The translations under genes were made by a program, and so were the position numbers. This document shows, in pieces, positions 50,780 through 60,726 of a stretch of DNA of 64,000 nucleotides. The stretch spans positions 1 through 64,000 of the forward strand of contig JAQMWT010000406.1 in assembly GCA_029834535.1 (NCBI GenBank), in the 5' to 3' direction. The stretch comes from Chrysophaeum taylorii (lineage: Eukaryota > Sar > Pelagophyceae > Pelagomonadales > Pelagomonadaceae). Every line of letters begins with the position of its first letter. Position 1 is the stretch's first letter. Under the pieces are notes generated by a model. The model was not told the origin of the DNA, made no database searches, and saw only the letters and a program-made list of their open reading frames with translations.

Positions 50780-53720
50780 GTTCACTGAATTTTTTTCACT
50801 CCACTTCACTTCACTTCACTTCACTTCACCGAAAATTTTCGTCCGAAGTCCAATGTTCACTTCACGTTCATTCACTTCGGCTGACGGCCTGACCCTGACC
50901 CCGTCTGATGAGCGAAGTCGAGCCGCGCTACCTGGAGGTGGAGGATAATGTTGATGATGAGGAGGAATTTCAACGCGGAACAGAAGGAGGAGGAAGTTCA
51001 CAAGAACGAGCCGATTGCGACGTCGATGTTGTGACGTGGAACACACCCGGCAAGAGTGGACGATCAACCAGGTTAGTTTCCAAGGTGTGGGACTGCGTGC
51101 GTCGACTGAAGGAAAATCATCCTGACCGCGTTGACCAGTGGGAAGGCAACGACGCATGTGTGTATCCGGTGCTGGGAGCGCCTGAAGGTGACGAGAGACT
51201 TCAAGAAAGGCACGTGGCAGACAGACGACCAACCCCTCTTGGGGCCCACTTCAAGGCTGCGCATCCGGAGGAGGATTCGACGAGCTGGGACGTCAACAGC
51301 TCACCAAGAAACAGAAGACAGCCAAGAAAAGGAGGGGGTTATGACGGCCGTGGGCGTTGTGGCAGCCTCGAAGGGTAAATCGGATATTGCGAGATACTTC
51401 ATGGCCATGCCCAGCCAGGCAAAGCACTCTTCCCTGATGGCGTTCTCGGCTCGGCACTACGTGTACACTTCGCGGTGGATTTCCAAGCGCACCTTTGACG
51501 ACGAAGATCATCGCAACCTAATCGAGGCGTAGTATTACCGCGACGGTGGCGGGAAAGGCAAGCGCCCTCGTTCATGACTCGAAACGCGCTGTTTGAATGG
51601 GTGGACGCGGAATATCGTTGTTTTGTTGTTCGAATCTTGAAGCACGTCGTTACGGAGTGTTATGAAGCGGCTTTCGGCAATCCATTCGCCCAGGTGCTGC
51701 ATGACGGCGGGACACTCAAGGAAAACTTCAAGCGACAGGCCATTGACCTATCCTTCATCTGGCCCGATTGGAGTGGCGTTGAGACGGTGTGCGTGGGCCT
51801 CGTTCCAGCTGACGACGGAACCGATTCCGGCACGGCTTCTCTGCTCCGTTCTGTGGTCGCGGAGCGTGCGAGAATCGATAGAGATTTGGCGGTCGCAACC
51901 ATTGTTCAAGACCGGGCTGCAATTGGCGTCGCCGAAGAATTTTTTGATGAGGTCGAAGCGTGTGACATGCATGATATCTCAAAAATCTCGGCAGCGGCAT
52001 GTGGCGACTTGACACGATCCAGAGGCAAGCAGGTGATCAATCTATTCCCAGCTGGCCAGGAGCTGTTGAACAGTGCCCACGATGGAGCCAGGTACTTTTC
52101 TTACGGCACACGTTTGAAGGATCTGCATGCGCTTTTGCCATTACAGCCGGGGAAATCAATCGCCGAAGCTCAAGCTCGACCTCAATAAGACGAGGTTCCG
52201 GGCGCGATACCAACTTATTCGTTCCTTGCCGCGTATGCACCACGTGCTCAAACTGTACACGGCTACCAACATTGGACTCCCCTGGACAATCAGTGATGAG
52301 CAATGGGTGGCGTTTGCCTTGAATTCGAGGCGATTTTTGCTATAACGGATGACCCCGTTGATTTCGTGTAACATGAACACGTATACCTGGGGGCGCGCGC
52401 CGCATTGATTAGGCACAACTTGATCGAGTCTCTGCGAGCTGGGACGCTAGAAGTCATTGATCTCCCGAACATAACTGCGAAATCCATGCCACGTAAGACT
52501 GTCGATGTTAACGACCTCAGCAAGACCGGCAAATCTGTCTTGAGCGGGCTATTCTCGAATGTGAGCGTCGGTTTTGCGGGAATAATGAAAGCTACGTGCG
52601 TCACTTCGACTACGAATTCAACGATCGCGAGCTGATTGCCTTCCTTCTTGACTTTCGGACTATCAACTGCCGGCGCCTGTCGTCCAATCAGAGACCACAG
52701 CCCAGGAAGTTGCTCAAGGGAGAATATGTGATTTACGCGCGGACTGCATTCCACCACGAAAAGGCAAAGACTTCCTCCGGGTCTGCGCCGCCCTCCGAGC
52801 CTGCGCCTGCCCGCAGTCTCTTGGCGGCACTCGACGCACCCGACGACGCTTGGAACGACGACAATAGTGGCGACGTGCCTTCTTTTGCTATGCCTGAGAA
52901 CCAGATGGCCGATTTCAATGTGGAGTTTGAACAGGTCTTCACTCAATGGATCAGGCTGTCGAGATCGCTCAACTGGAAAGTGCATTATCCTGAACTTGAG
53001 AAGAAGGATGAAGTCGGCTTCATAGATCTGGCTGTGCTCTTCGACGTTGGAAAGCTGTATCGACCGCTCACCAAGGAGCAGTATAGGCTCCTTCCGGACA
53101 TGGCGAGAGCCTCTAAGGGTTTTTTCAATTGGTACACATGGCGCGCAGAGCTACTGTGAGCGCTGCCTGAGCATTGGAAATCTTGTCCTGACTGAAGGAA
53201 ACACGTTGCTCGGCGCGGACGAGACGGACAAAGCCGCCCTACTGCGCATGAACAAGAATTTCATTGCGGCGGCCCGGATTAAGTACAGGGACCTCGGACA
53301 CGAGACCGATTTTTTTTTTCAAAAACGCCGAGAGCACCATGATTGATTCCCCGAAGACTCTACGGAGATGGAGGTTGATGAGGAAGAACCAGACGAAGGT
53401 ACCGAGGTCGGTCGTTCACATCGCCGAGAGTAAGAAACACGGAACCCCATCCACGGTAACTCCTCCCTCGCCCCCCGAAACGCGAACGAATCTAAGAGCA
53501 CCAGACCTAGGCAATAATAGCGCGCGGGGTGCACGGAACTGACGGGGCGCGGCAAGGACCGACGCTGGCGTTTAAAAAAAAAAAAAAAAAAAGGTGGCGT
53601 TCACTTTTCACAAAGGTTCACGATGGCCACGTAGGGTGACGTGTTCACTTCAAATCACTTCACCAATAATAGTGCGTGGCTGGTGAAGAGGTTCACGTTC
53701 ACTTGCTGAAGTGAATTCCG
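50780..53720 (+). mobile_element. hAT-type DNA transposon, decayed
   Basis: The + strand encodes, in changing frames, a former hAT transposase. A BED-type zinc finger is at about 51060-51290, with THVCIRCWERLKVTRDFKKG and a downstream AHFKAAHP. The middle part contains CDMHDISKISAAACGDLTRS near 51970 and LIRSLPRMHHVLKLYTATN near 52220. The C-terminal dimerisation motif is CERCLSIGNLVLTEGNTLLG plus ALLRMNKNFIAAARIKYR near 53160-53290. The frame changes at least four times and one stretch near 52350-52400 carries a stop, so it is not functional. Both flanks (50790-50880 and 53600-53720) are rich in ttcacttc motifs, which look like subterminal transposase-binding repeats. Exact ends could not be set. 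Confidence 0.8.
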
Positions 53721-53909
53721 AACGCTGTTGTGAAAAAAGCCATCACGATAACTAACTAACCCTGGTGGGACCCACACGCACCCCCTCTTTAGGAGGAGTC
53801 AGTCTTCTCTCTCGACCTTTTTTTTATTTAAAAACGCAAACCCTGGTGGGACCCTGGGCCCTCCGTGGAGCAAATGCAACGTTGAAGTTACGACGACGAC
53901 GACGACGCG

Positions 53910-55982
53910 ATGATCATGTTGATGAAAATCGTCGTCTTCGCGTTGGTGGTCGTCGTGGCGTCGGGGTTTAAAGCGATGGTGGTGCCGCCGCGCGCGTCGC
54001 AGCGGCTCAAAACGGTGCGGCGGCGCGTGGTCGACGACAAGGTTACGGGGAAGCGGTTGGAGTTCGAAGAGAAGACGATCAACGGATGGGAGGACTCGTG
54101 GGACAACGCGACGCGGTCGGGATTCGACTGGGAAATGGAAAAGCTTCGGCGACGGCTCGAGGAGCTCGTGCCGTCGACCATGTTCGGGCCGCGGTACTGG
54201 CGGTTCCTGATGGAGGAGAACCCGGAGAGCGAGTACCGGCAATACGCGGGATCGACGTACCCAGGTTCGAAACCTGGACAGCTCGACGCGTTCCGCATAT
54301 TGTTTAACAATCTGCTCCAGTTCGTGCTGGGAAACGAGAGCGAGGACGGGGCGGTGGTCGCCGCCTGGGACTGGCGGAGCGCGCTCGACGAACACGGGTT
54401 GGGCAAGTTCGCGTATTCGATACTGACCGGCGACCTCCAGACGATCGTCGGCGGGCCGCTCTTTCTGTTGCTGACCAAGTACCACCGCGAGCTCGGGCCC
54501 GTCTTCAAGCTGGCGTTCGGTCCGCGGTCGTTTATCGTCGTGGCCGACCCGGCCGTCGCCAAGCACTTACTGCGGGACGGCTCGAAAAACTACGACAAGG
54601 GCATTTTGTCCGAAATTCTGCAACCGATTCTCGGGAACGGACTTATTCCCGCCGATCCCGACGTTTGGAAGCGCCGGCGGCGCGTGATTGCCCCGGGCTT
54701 TCACCGCGCCTGGCTCGACCAGACGTTGTCGTTGTTCGACGATTGCGCGGCCGACCTGATCGGCGACCTGGCCGGCCGAGCGTCGCTCGACCCGGGCGAT
54801 TTGTTGCCCAAAACCCCCGCTGCCTGGAAGGCGTGGAAACATCAAAATCCCCCGCCCGGCGTCGTCGACATGGAGGAGCGCTTCTGCTCGGTCTCCCTCG
54901 ACATCATCGGCAAGGCGGTCTTCGATTACGACTTTGGGTCCTCTAATTCCGAGTCGCCGCTCGTTCGGGCGGTGTATCGCTGCCTCTACGAAGCCGAAAG
55001 GCGAACGACGGCCTTTGTGCCCTTCTGGCTTCTCCCTGGGGCCCAGTTCCTGATCCCCTCCCAACGAGACTTCAACCGCGACCTCCGGCTCCTCAACGCC
55101 AAGCTCGACGAACTCGTTAGACGAGCGCTCGAAGCGGACGACGACGACGACGACGACGACGAGCGAATATCGCTCTTGGACTTCCTCGTCACGATGCGCG
55201 GCGAGGACGTCTCGACCACGCAGCTCCGCGACGACCTGATGACGATGCTGGTGGCGGGTCACGAGACCACGGCCGCTCTCCTCACTTGGGTCCTCTACGA
55301 ACTCTTCCACCCCTCCGGCCGCTCGTCCCATCACCTCAAAAGACTCCGCGAAGAGCTCGACGCGGTCGTCGGGGCAAGGGCGATGACTTACGCCGACATC
55401 CTCGACTGCAAGTTCGCGCGCCTCTGCCTCGCCGAGGGTCTCCGCCTCTACCCGCAACCGCCGCTTCTTATTCGTCGCGCGCTCGACGACGACCAACTCC
55501 CGACTACGACCGACCGCCCCGTCCGCCTCGCGAGGGGCGCCGACGTTTTTTTGTCTACATGGTCTCTTCACAAGTCCCCCGACCTCTGGGACAACCCGGA
55601 GACCTTCGATCCGTCGCGATTCGAGAAAAAAAAGCAAGGCAGAGACGGCTGGGCCGGCTACGACCCCGACTCCATCCCCGCGACTTCTTTGTACCCCAAC
55701 GAGCAGACCGCCGACTTTGCCTTTCTCCCTTTTGGCGCCGGCTCCCGCCGCTGCCTCGGCGACCAGTTCGCCATCTTGGAATCCACCGTCATGCTCGCCC
55801 GCCTTATTACCACCTTCGACTTCGAGTTCGCCGTCGACCCCAAAGCCACGCTCGAGCCCAAGACCGGCCTCGGCGGCCTCCCCGTCGCCGACGTCGGCAT
55901 GCGCACGGGCGCGACCATTCACACCGAAAACGGCCTGTGGATGACCGTCCACCACCGCACCCCCCCCCTCCCTCTGCCTTAA
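53910..55982 (+). CDS. Cytochrome P450, CYP97-like (carotenoid hydroxylase type), plastid-targeted
   Basis: This is a single-exon ORF of 690 aa. The leader MIMLMKIVVFALVVVVASGF is a signal peptide ending in an A-S-G-F motif, fitting import into a heterokont plastid. The P450 core starts at about residue 150. It shows WKRRRRVIAPGFHRAWLDQ (helix C), the I-helix oxygen-binding motif MLVAGHETTAALLTW, the K-helix ExxR in AEGLRLYPQPPLLIRR, and the heme loop FLPFGAGSRRCLGDQFA with its cysteine ligand (about residue 613). NYDKGILSEILQPILGNGLI and the helix C region are characteristic of CYP97, which hydroxylates carotenoid rings on the way to zeaxanthin, lutein or fucoxanthin. An Asp run at about residues 410-418 is a triplet repeat. 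The substrate is inferred from family only. Confidence 0.9.
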   Translation: MIMLMKIVVFALVVVVASGFKAMVVPPRASQRLKTVRRRVVDDKVTGKRLEFEEKTINGWEDSWDNATRSGFDWEMEKLRRRLEELVPSTMFGPRYWRFLMEENPESEYRQYAGSTYPGSKPGQLDAFRILFNNLLQFVLGNESEDGAVVAAWDWRSALDEHGLGKFAYSILTGDLQTIVGGPLFLLLTKYHRELGPVFKLAFGPRSFIVVADPAVAKHLLRDGSKNYDKGILSEILQPILGNGLIPADPDVWKRRRRVIAPGFHRAWLDQTLSLFDDCAADLIGDLAGRASLDPGDLLPKTPAAWKAWKHQNPPPGVVDMEERFCSVSLDIIGKAVFDYDFGSSNSESPLVRAVYRCLYEAERRTTAFVPFWLLPGAQFLIPSQRDFNRDLRLLNAKLDELVRRALEADDDDDDDDERISLLDFLVTMRGEDVSTTQLRDDLMTMLVAGHETTAALLTWVLYELFHPSGRSSHHLKRLREELDAVVGARAMTYADILDCKFARLCLAEGLRLYPQPPLLIRRALDDDQLPTTTDRPVRLARGADVFLSTWSLHKSPDLWDNPETFDPSRFEKKKQGRDGWAGYDPDSIPATSLYPNEQTADFAFLPFGAGSRRCLGDQFAILESTVMLARLITTFDFEFAVDPKATLEPKTGLGGLPVADVGMRTGATIHTENGLWMTVHHRTPPLPLP

Positions 55983-56062
55983 TTCGAACGAACTTAATTC
56001 TTCTTAACCACCCCCTTCTGCTGTATAACACCCCAATATCTTATTTATTTAATTTTAATTTA

Positions 56063-56315
56063 GGGTCGGATAAGAAAACGAGACTAGCCCGCGCCGCAAC
56101 GACGGGTCCTACAACGCGTGGGCTTTTTCCTTTTTTTGCGTGAGGGGACGAAAGGATGCCGACTTCACTATGGGGACTAGTTCCATCGCGACGATCTCGC
56201 GGCGTGGCGGCACATACTGCTTGAGTACAAATGAACATAGCTCAGCGATCCGTTGAGTATGTCTTAGTACAAACTGAAACATAGTTAACGGCTCGTACGA
56301 ACTTTCTTATCCGAC
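56063..56315. mobile_element. MITE copy 2
   Basis: It is almost identical to 2181-2435 over its whole length. It starts after TA with gggtcggataagaaa and ends tttcttatccgac, where the last bases of the right TIR are altered or missing. It lies about 80 bp after the stop of the P450 gene and so may be part of its 3' UTR. Confidence 0.85.
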
Positions 56316-56791
56316 ATTATTAAAGTTATTAATATTATCCTTTTGGCAAGTTTTGCGTACCTTTGGTTGGTTGAAAAACTACAGTAGCCCGCCCGCCCGC
56401 CCTCTCGAAGAAGAGAGAGAGAGAGGCTGTATAGCGATCTGAGACGACTCGCCTCGCTAACTACTAACTAACTTCAGACCTCTCCCGAGCATGGGAGCCA
56501 GGCCGGACCGACAGGAGCCAGTCCGGAATCACGGGCCTGTAGACGAGGAGCGCCGAAAGGTCGGTCGGCGGAGAGTGACCATCAAGCTTGTCGCCATGCG
56601 ACGAGGAGACCGCGGTGTGACTGACAACCAACTCGTCGATAACCTTCCGTCTTCGCCCCCCGGCCATACCCCGTCCCACTGCGAACGTTCCGGCTGCCAA
56701 CCGGCCCGCCCGGGAGGCGACTAGGTAGGTGCCAACCTACGCCGGCTCGCCTCGCACCCCCACCCTAGCCCCTGGCGCGCCAGCTCTAATT
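56316..56791. other. Intergenic, no gene recognised
   Basis: A (GCCC)n stretch and a GA run (gaagagagagagagag) at about 56390-56425 are present. Short open frames here overlap on both strands and show no family. It would contain the promoter of the following gene. Confidence 0.4.
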
Positions 56792-57409
56792 ATGTTGGTG
56801 AACGACGATGGGAGGCGAGAAAGGCGTCGCCGCCGAGACGGCGGCGAGGATCGGGTTCGGCGACGTCGGCGGCGCGAAGACCGACGCCGCGATGAGGAGG
56901 ACAACAGCTCTGAGGAGCGCGAGCGACGCCGGCGACGCCGGCGCGAGGAGCGCCCCCAAAAGGAAGAGGAAGAGGAAGAGGCGTCTTTTATCGGGCCGAT
57001 GCTTCCGGCCGAGGCGAAGCCCCCCCCTGTCGCAATCCGATCAGGGATCTTCCAGTACATTCGCGCCGAGACGAGGAGAAACGCCGGTCTCGCTGATGAT
57101 GCCCTCGACTCGCGACGCCTGGGCATCGACGCGGAGGACGACGCGACCAAGTTCAACCGCGCCAACACCAAGGTCGTGCGGAACGGCGCCGTCCTCGAGG
57201 ACACGTGGTCGCGCGGCGTCAAGCCCGACGTGGCCGCGAGCCGCGACTTTCCCTACGAGTGCGCGAGGTGCCGTGACGCTTTCCTGACTGCGATCCAGCT
57301 CTCCGAACATCTATTCAAAGCCCACGCCGAGAGAATCCATGCCTCCCTCATCAAGCCCAAGACCGCGTCCAGAATAAGCGAGCAAATCGGCGAAAACGAC
57401 GACAGTTAG
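56792..57409 (+). CDS. Arg-rich C2H2 zinc-finger protein
   Basis: From the first ATG (56792) it is 205 aa. The first ~70 residues are almost entirely Arg, Glu and Asp (RRERRRRRDGGEDRVRRRRR), as in nuclear RNA-processing proteins. A conserved-looking segment follows: ASFIGPMLPAEAKPPPVAIR, IFQYIRAETRRNAG and TKVVRNGAVLEDTWSRGVKP. The C-terminus has one C2H2 finger (YECARCRDAFLTAIQLSEHL, then FKAHAERIH; Cys-x2-Cys and His-x4-His). The GPMLP motif and RE-rich start suggest a spliceosome-associated protein, but I cannot name it. It converges on the deubiquitinase gene, 40 bp apart. Confidence 0.7.
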   Translation: MLVNDDGRRERRRRRDGGEDRVRRRRRREDRRRDEEDNSSEERERRRRRRREERPQKEEEEEEASFIGPMLPAEAKPPPVAIRSGIFQYIRAETRRNAGLADDALDSRRLGIDAEDDATKFNRANTKVVRNGAVLEDTWSRGVKPDVAASRDFPYECARCRDAFLTAIQLSEHLFKAHAERIHASLIKPKTASRISEQIGENDDS

Positions 57410-57449
57410 GTGTCTATCATCCTCGACGCCACTTTTCTCCTTCTTCTTG

Positions 57450-58928
57450 TTAGGAGGAGGAGGAGGAGGAGGAGGAGGCGGGTTTGGACGGTTTTTTAGC
57501 GCGGTAGAGGAGGAGGTAGGCCATGTGGTCGTCGCCACCGCCCTTGAGATTCATGACATACTCCGTCGTCGACTCGGAGACCAAGTCGTCGTCGAAGACG
57601 AGCCACTTAGCGTCGTTGTTATCGTCGTTGTCGTCGTCAGTCCCCTGTCGGACCCAGCCCATGTAGTGGCCGCCGTCGGCCGAGCGGCCCTTGTGGGTGA
57701 CGATGGCGAAGAGGTCGTACTCCCCCATGAAGCCGTCGGGAAAGCCCTCCGGAAAGGCGGGAGGGGACGAAGCTTCGTCCGACATGGAAAGAGCGATCGC
57801 CGCCTGGAGATCATCGTCCTCCATCGCGTCGTCGTCGTCGTCGTCCTCGCCCAGTTTATGCTTGGCGCCGAACTTGTCTCTGTTAAACTTCAGCGTCTTC
57901 TGGAGGTTGTCGTCGCAAAAATCGTAGACGTCGAGGGTTTTGGGAAACGCGACGGGGCGCATAATCTTGCACTTGACCCCCGCGTGGTCGTCGTTCCCGG
58001 GGGTGGGCTTCCAGAAGAAGCGCATAAACTGCACCGTCAGGTACGGCGCGAGTCTCGAGATGGTCTGCGTCTTGGTCCAGATCGCGTCTCTCCCCAAAAT
58101 TTCGCTCCGCTTGTCGACGGTTCCCGACAGCGCGAGCTTGAGGCCCTCGTGGAGGTGGTCGATCTTCTTGGATTGAAGGCCTCCCTGGATGTTACAAACG
58201 AGCTTTCGGGCCTTGTCGGTCCGCGTGACCCGCGGCTCGGCTTCGCACTCGGAGCAACTCAGCGTCTCGGACATCTCCAAGCCAAAGAGGGAGTCGACGT
58301 CGACCTTTGTCGCCAGCTCGGCTATCAGCGTCGAATAAAGCTCTTCGGCGTCCTGCTGGGCGAAGCCGCCGTTCCGCCCGCGCTGCGCAAACTGCGGAAA
58401 CGTCGCTCGCAAAACGCGAACCAAGCTCGCCGGAGGCACGGGCTTGGTCGACGAGTCGAGCGCTCGGTACGTTGCCGCGAGCGTCGTCGTCACGTCCCCG
58501 GGGGTCGTCGCGCCCTCGAGACGCCGCCGTAACTCGGGGATCGACCGGAGGCATTGGAGCGTCGAGTTCATGTAGCACGTGTTCCCGAGGTTTGCCAAAC
58601 CCGCCGGCAACGTCAGTCCGCTCTTCGCCTGCTCCGCCTCGCCCATGTCCTCCACGAATTTCGGTTGCTCCTTTGGGACCACCACCTCGGCGGACCCGAT
58701 CAACGTTACCGCCTGGGACGGTTTCAGTTTCTCGAGGCTCCCCGAGTCCTTCAAGATCCCCGCCCACGCCCCCTTGGCGAGCAACTTTTGCCGCGCGACG
58801 GGCACGCCGGTTCTCCTCTCCACCTCCTGCTTGAGGCTCGCGGCGCTGTTGTCCGGCACCGCCACCTCGTACAACTCGTTCGACCACTTCACCAACACAA
58901 CTCGAGACGACGACGACGACATCATCAT
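57450..58928 (-). CDS. Proteasome-associated deubiquitinase, USP14/UBP6 type
   Basis: Starting at the first ATG (58928) it has 492 aa. An N-terminal ubiquitin-like domain (about residues 8-80; VVLVKWSNELYEVAVPDNSA ... RQKLLAKGAWAG) is the part that docks on the proteasome lid in this family. The USP catalytic core follows: Cys box AGLANLGNTCYMNSTLQCL (Cys about 116), QQDAEELYSTLI, and His box KGRSADGGHYMGWVRQG (His about 421). VFDDDLVSESTTEYVMNLKG is near the end. An acidic insert contains DDLQAAIALSMSDE, which fits a ubiquitin-interacting motif; this is not usual in USP14. The C-terminus is a Ser run. It removes ubiquitin from proteasome substrates in cytosol and nucleus. No intron is needed. 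Confidence 0.94.
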   Translation of the reverse strand: MMMSSSSSRVVLVKWSNELYEVAVPDNSAASLKQEVERRTGVPVARQKLLAKGAWAGILKDSGSLEKLKPSQAVTLIGSAEVVVPKEQPKFVEDMGEAEQAKSGLTLPAGLANLGNTCYMNSTLQCLRSIPELRRRLEGATTPGDVTTTLAATYRALDSSTKPVPPASLVRVLRATFPQFAQRGRNGGFAQQDAEELYSTLIAELATKVDVDSLFGLEMSETLSCSECEAEPRVTRTDKARKLVCNIQGGLQSKKIDHLHEGLKLALSGTVDKRSEILGRDAIWTKTQTISRLAPYLTVQFMRFFWKPTPGNDDHAGVKCKIMRPVAFPKTLDVYDFCDDNLQKTLKFNRDKFGAKHKLGEDDDDDDAMEDDDLQAAIALSMSDEASSPPAFPEGFPDGFMGEYDLFAIVTHKGRSADGGHYMGWVRQGTDDDNDDNNDAKWLVFDDDLVSESTTEYVMNLKGGGDDHMAYLLLYRAKKPSKPASSSSSSSS

Positions 58929-59005
58929 CGCTCTTGTACGACGATGTTGTTCCAAAGAAGCTTCTGCTCTCCCGACGACGACGACGTAGGGTTAGGGTTA
59001 TTGTG

Positions 59006-60601
59006 TTATCCCGACGAGAAAAACAGGATTGCCCTTGCGTTGCGGTAGGTGCAGACGATGGCCAGCGATGCGGAGGAGATGACGAGGATGGCGCAGACGG
59101 CCTGGCGGATCAAGGCCTTGTGGCCCTCCTTGTCCCCGCGGACGCGGAGGTAGAGGCCGCAGGGAAGCATGAAGGCGACGAAGAGGCCGACCGAAGACCC
59201 GCAGACCGCCCAGACAGAGGCGACCCCGGGGACACGCTGGGCGGCGACCACGACGGCGGAGATGATGGCTGCCGTGATGCCCACGTGGACCACGAGCCCC
59301 CACGAAAACTCGAACCACCGGCGACGACCTTGACCTTGACCTTGGAGGGGGGCGGGCGACCGCCGCTCGCCTCGTGCGTCGTCGTCGTCGTCGTCGTCGT
59401 CATCGAGTTTTTGGTCTTGGTCGTCGAGCCCCCCGAGGTTGGGGTTCGGGTTCGGGCGCAGGCTGCTCTTCTCGTGGACGACGACAGGCAGGACATCCGT
59501 GTTTTGTCTCTGGTTGCAGAAGCAGCACTTCTCGAAGACGAGGCCCAAAGAGTCGCGGAGCGGGATGATGAGGGCGGGCGTGTTGAGGAGAATCGAGCAG
59601 GCGAAGGCGCCGCCGGCGCAGGCCAAGAGCGCGTCGGAAGAGGTCCGGGTGGTCGCTGCGAGGCAGGAGAGGGCGTCCTGGGTGACAGAGAGCGGGGCGT
59701 CGGCGCACACGAGGGTGCCCGCGACCCCAATGACGATGTAGAAGAGGACGGTAACCCCAATGGCGACGTGAATGAGGAGCTTGAGGCGCGGGCGCGTGGG
59801 GTTGTGGAGTCGCGCGTGGATCGAGAGGACGTTGAACTGGCACAAAAAGAGGAGGACCATGATGGGGAGGGCCTCGAGGGCGGCGGAAAGATCGAGGTCG
59901 GCGGGGGGCCAGAGAATCTCGGCGACGCGGTGCCGGCGCGGGGTCGCGCGGTACACGAAGAGCGCGGCGACGCAGATGGCACCAGCGAACGACGTAAACG
60001 CCGCGTACCGGAGCCGGTGGAGCTCCTTGTTAAGGGACAAGGGAAACAACACGGCCACGGCTGCCCCGACGAGACACCGGTCGACGGTGCCAGTGGAGGC
60101 CTCGAAAGGGTGAAGAAAAAGCGAGATGAGGTCTCTGAGGAGCCGCGCGTACGCGACCGAAACGAACGCGCACAGAACAAACAACGCAGCGAGCACGACG
60201 TTCTCGAGGCGCGGGCCCTGGGCGTGCCGTGCGAGTTCGGCGAGGGTGGCCGTGCCGGTGCGGCGCGAGGCCGAGCACAGCGCGTAGAGCGCGAAGTCGC
60301 TCGCTGCAGCGGACAAGACGAGGAGTGGAAGCCCAAAGGTGAGTCCGGTAAGCTTGAGGGCGTAGGGCAACGACAGCACGCCGCCGCCGATCATGGTCGA
60401 CAGCATCGTTCCGACGCACCCCCATAGCGGCGCCTCCCGGAGCGGGGACGTCGCGGCCGGCGACAACAATTCGAGCGAGGGAGGCCGCCCGCGCTGGATC
60501 AGAGGAATGAAGCGCCGCGGGGGGGGCGGGGGTGTGCTGAGCACCATGTGCATCGCCTTGGCGAAGTCATCGTCTTCCTCGAAAGCGGCGCACGCCGCCA
60601 T
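59006..60601 (-). CDS. Amino-acid/auxin permease (AAAP/SLC38-type) transporter
   Basis: This is an uninterrupted 531-aa ORF with an ATG at 60601. After a cytosolic N-terminus of about 65 residues, TM1 has the AAAP hallmark VGTMLSTMIGGGVLSLPYAL (unwound helix with GGG), followed by about ten more hydrophobic segments, for example VVLAALFVLCAFVSVAYARL, LLIHVAIGVTVLFYIVIGVA and VGLFVAFMLPCGLYLRV. A long loop between TM segments (about residues 370-430) contains a polyAsp triplet run. Family members are Na+ or H+ coupled carriers of neutral amino acids at the plasma membrane or vacuole. Direction and substrate are not visible from sequence. Confidence 0.9.
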   Translation of the reverse strand: MAACAAFEEDDDFAKAMHMVLSTPPPPPRRFIPLIQRGRPPSLELLSPAATSPLREAPLWGCVGTMLSTMIGGGVLSLPYALKLTGLTFGLPLLVLSAAASDFALYALCSASRRTGTATLAELARHAQGPRLENVVLAALFVLCAFVSVAYARLLRDLISLFLHPFEASTGTVDRCLVGAAVAVLFPLSLNKELHRLRYAAFTSFAGAICVAALFVYRATPRRHRVAEILWPPADLDLSAALEALPIMVLLFLCQFNVLSIHARLHNPTRPRLKLLIHVAIGVTVLFYIVIGVAGTLVCADAPLSVTQDALSCLAATTRTSSDALLACAGGAFACSILLNTPALIIPLRDSLGLVFEKCCFCNQRQNTDVLPVVVHEKSSLRPNPNPNLGGLDDQDQKLDDDDDDDDDARGERRSPAPLQGQGQGRRRWFEFSWGLVVHVGITAAIISAVVVAAQRVPGVASVWAVCGSSVGLFVAFMLPCGLYLRVRGDKEGHKALIRQAVCAILVISSASLAIVCTYRNARAILFFSSG

Positions 60602-60726
60602 TTCTTCTTCTTCTTCTTCTTCTTCTCCTTCAAGGGCGTTGCATGCAGCGATGCGTCAAGCTCAAAATCGGGTGAAGACGTCCGAAACTTCATAATCATA
60701 CTTACCCTTGATTTTTACCAGAAGGC

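Noticed and set aside
53760-53860. Promoter element made of the repeated ccctggtgggacc sequence before the P450 gene
   Set aside because: Only two copies are seen and there is no link to expression. It may be a simple local duplication.
58986-59000. Telomere-like gggttagggtta motif
   Set aside because: Only two units, between two convincing genes; not an interstitial telomere array.
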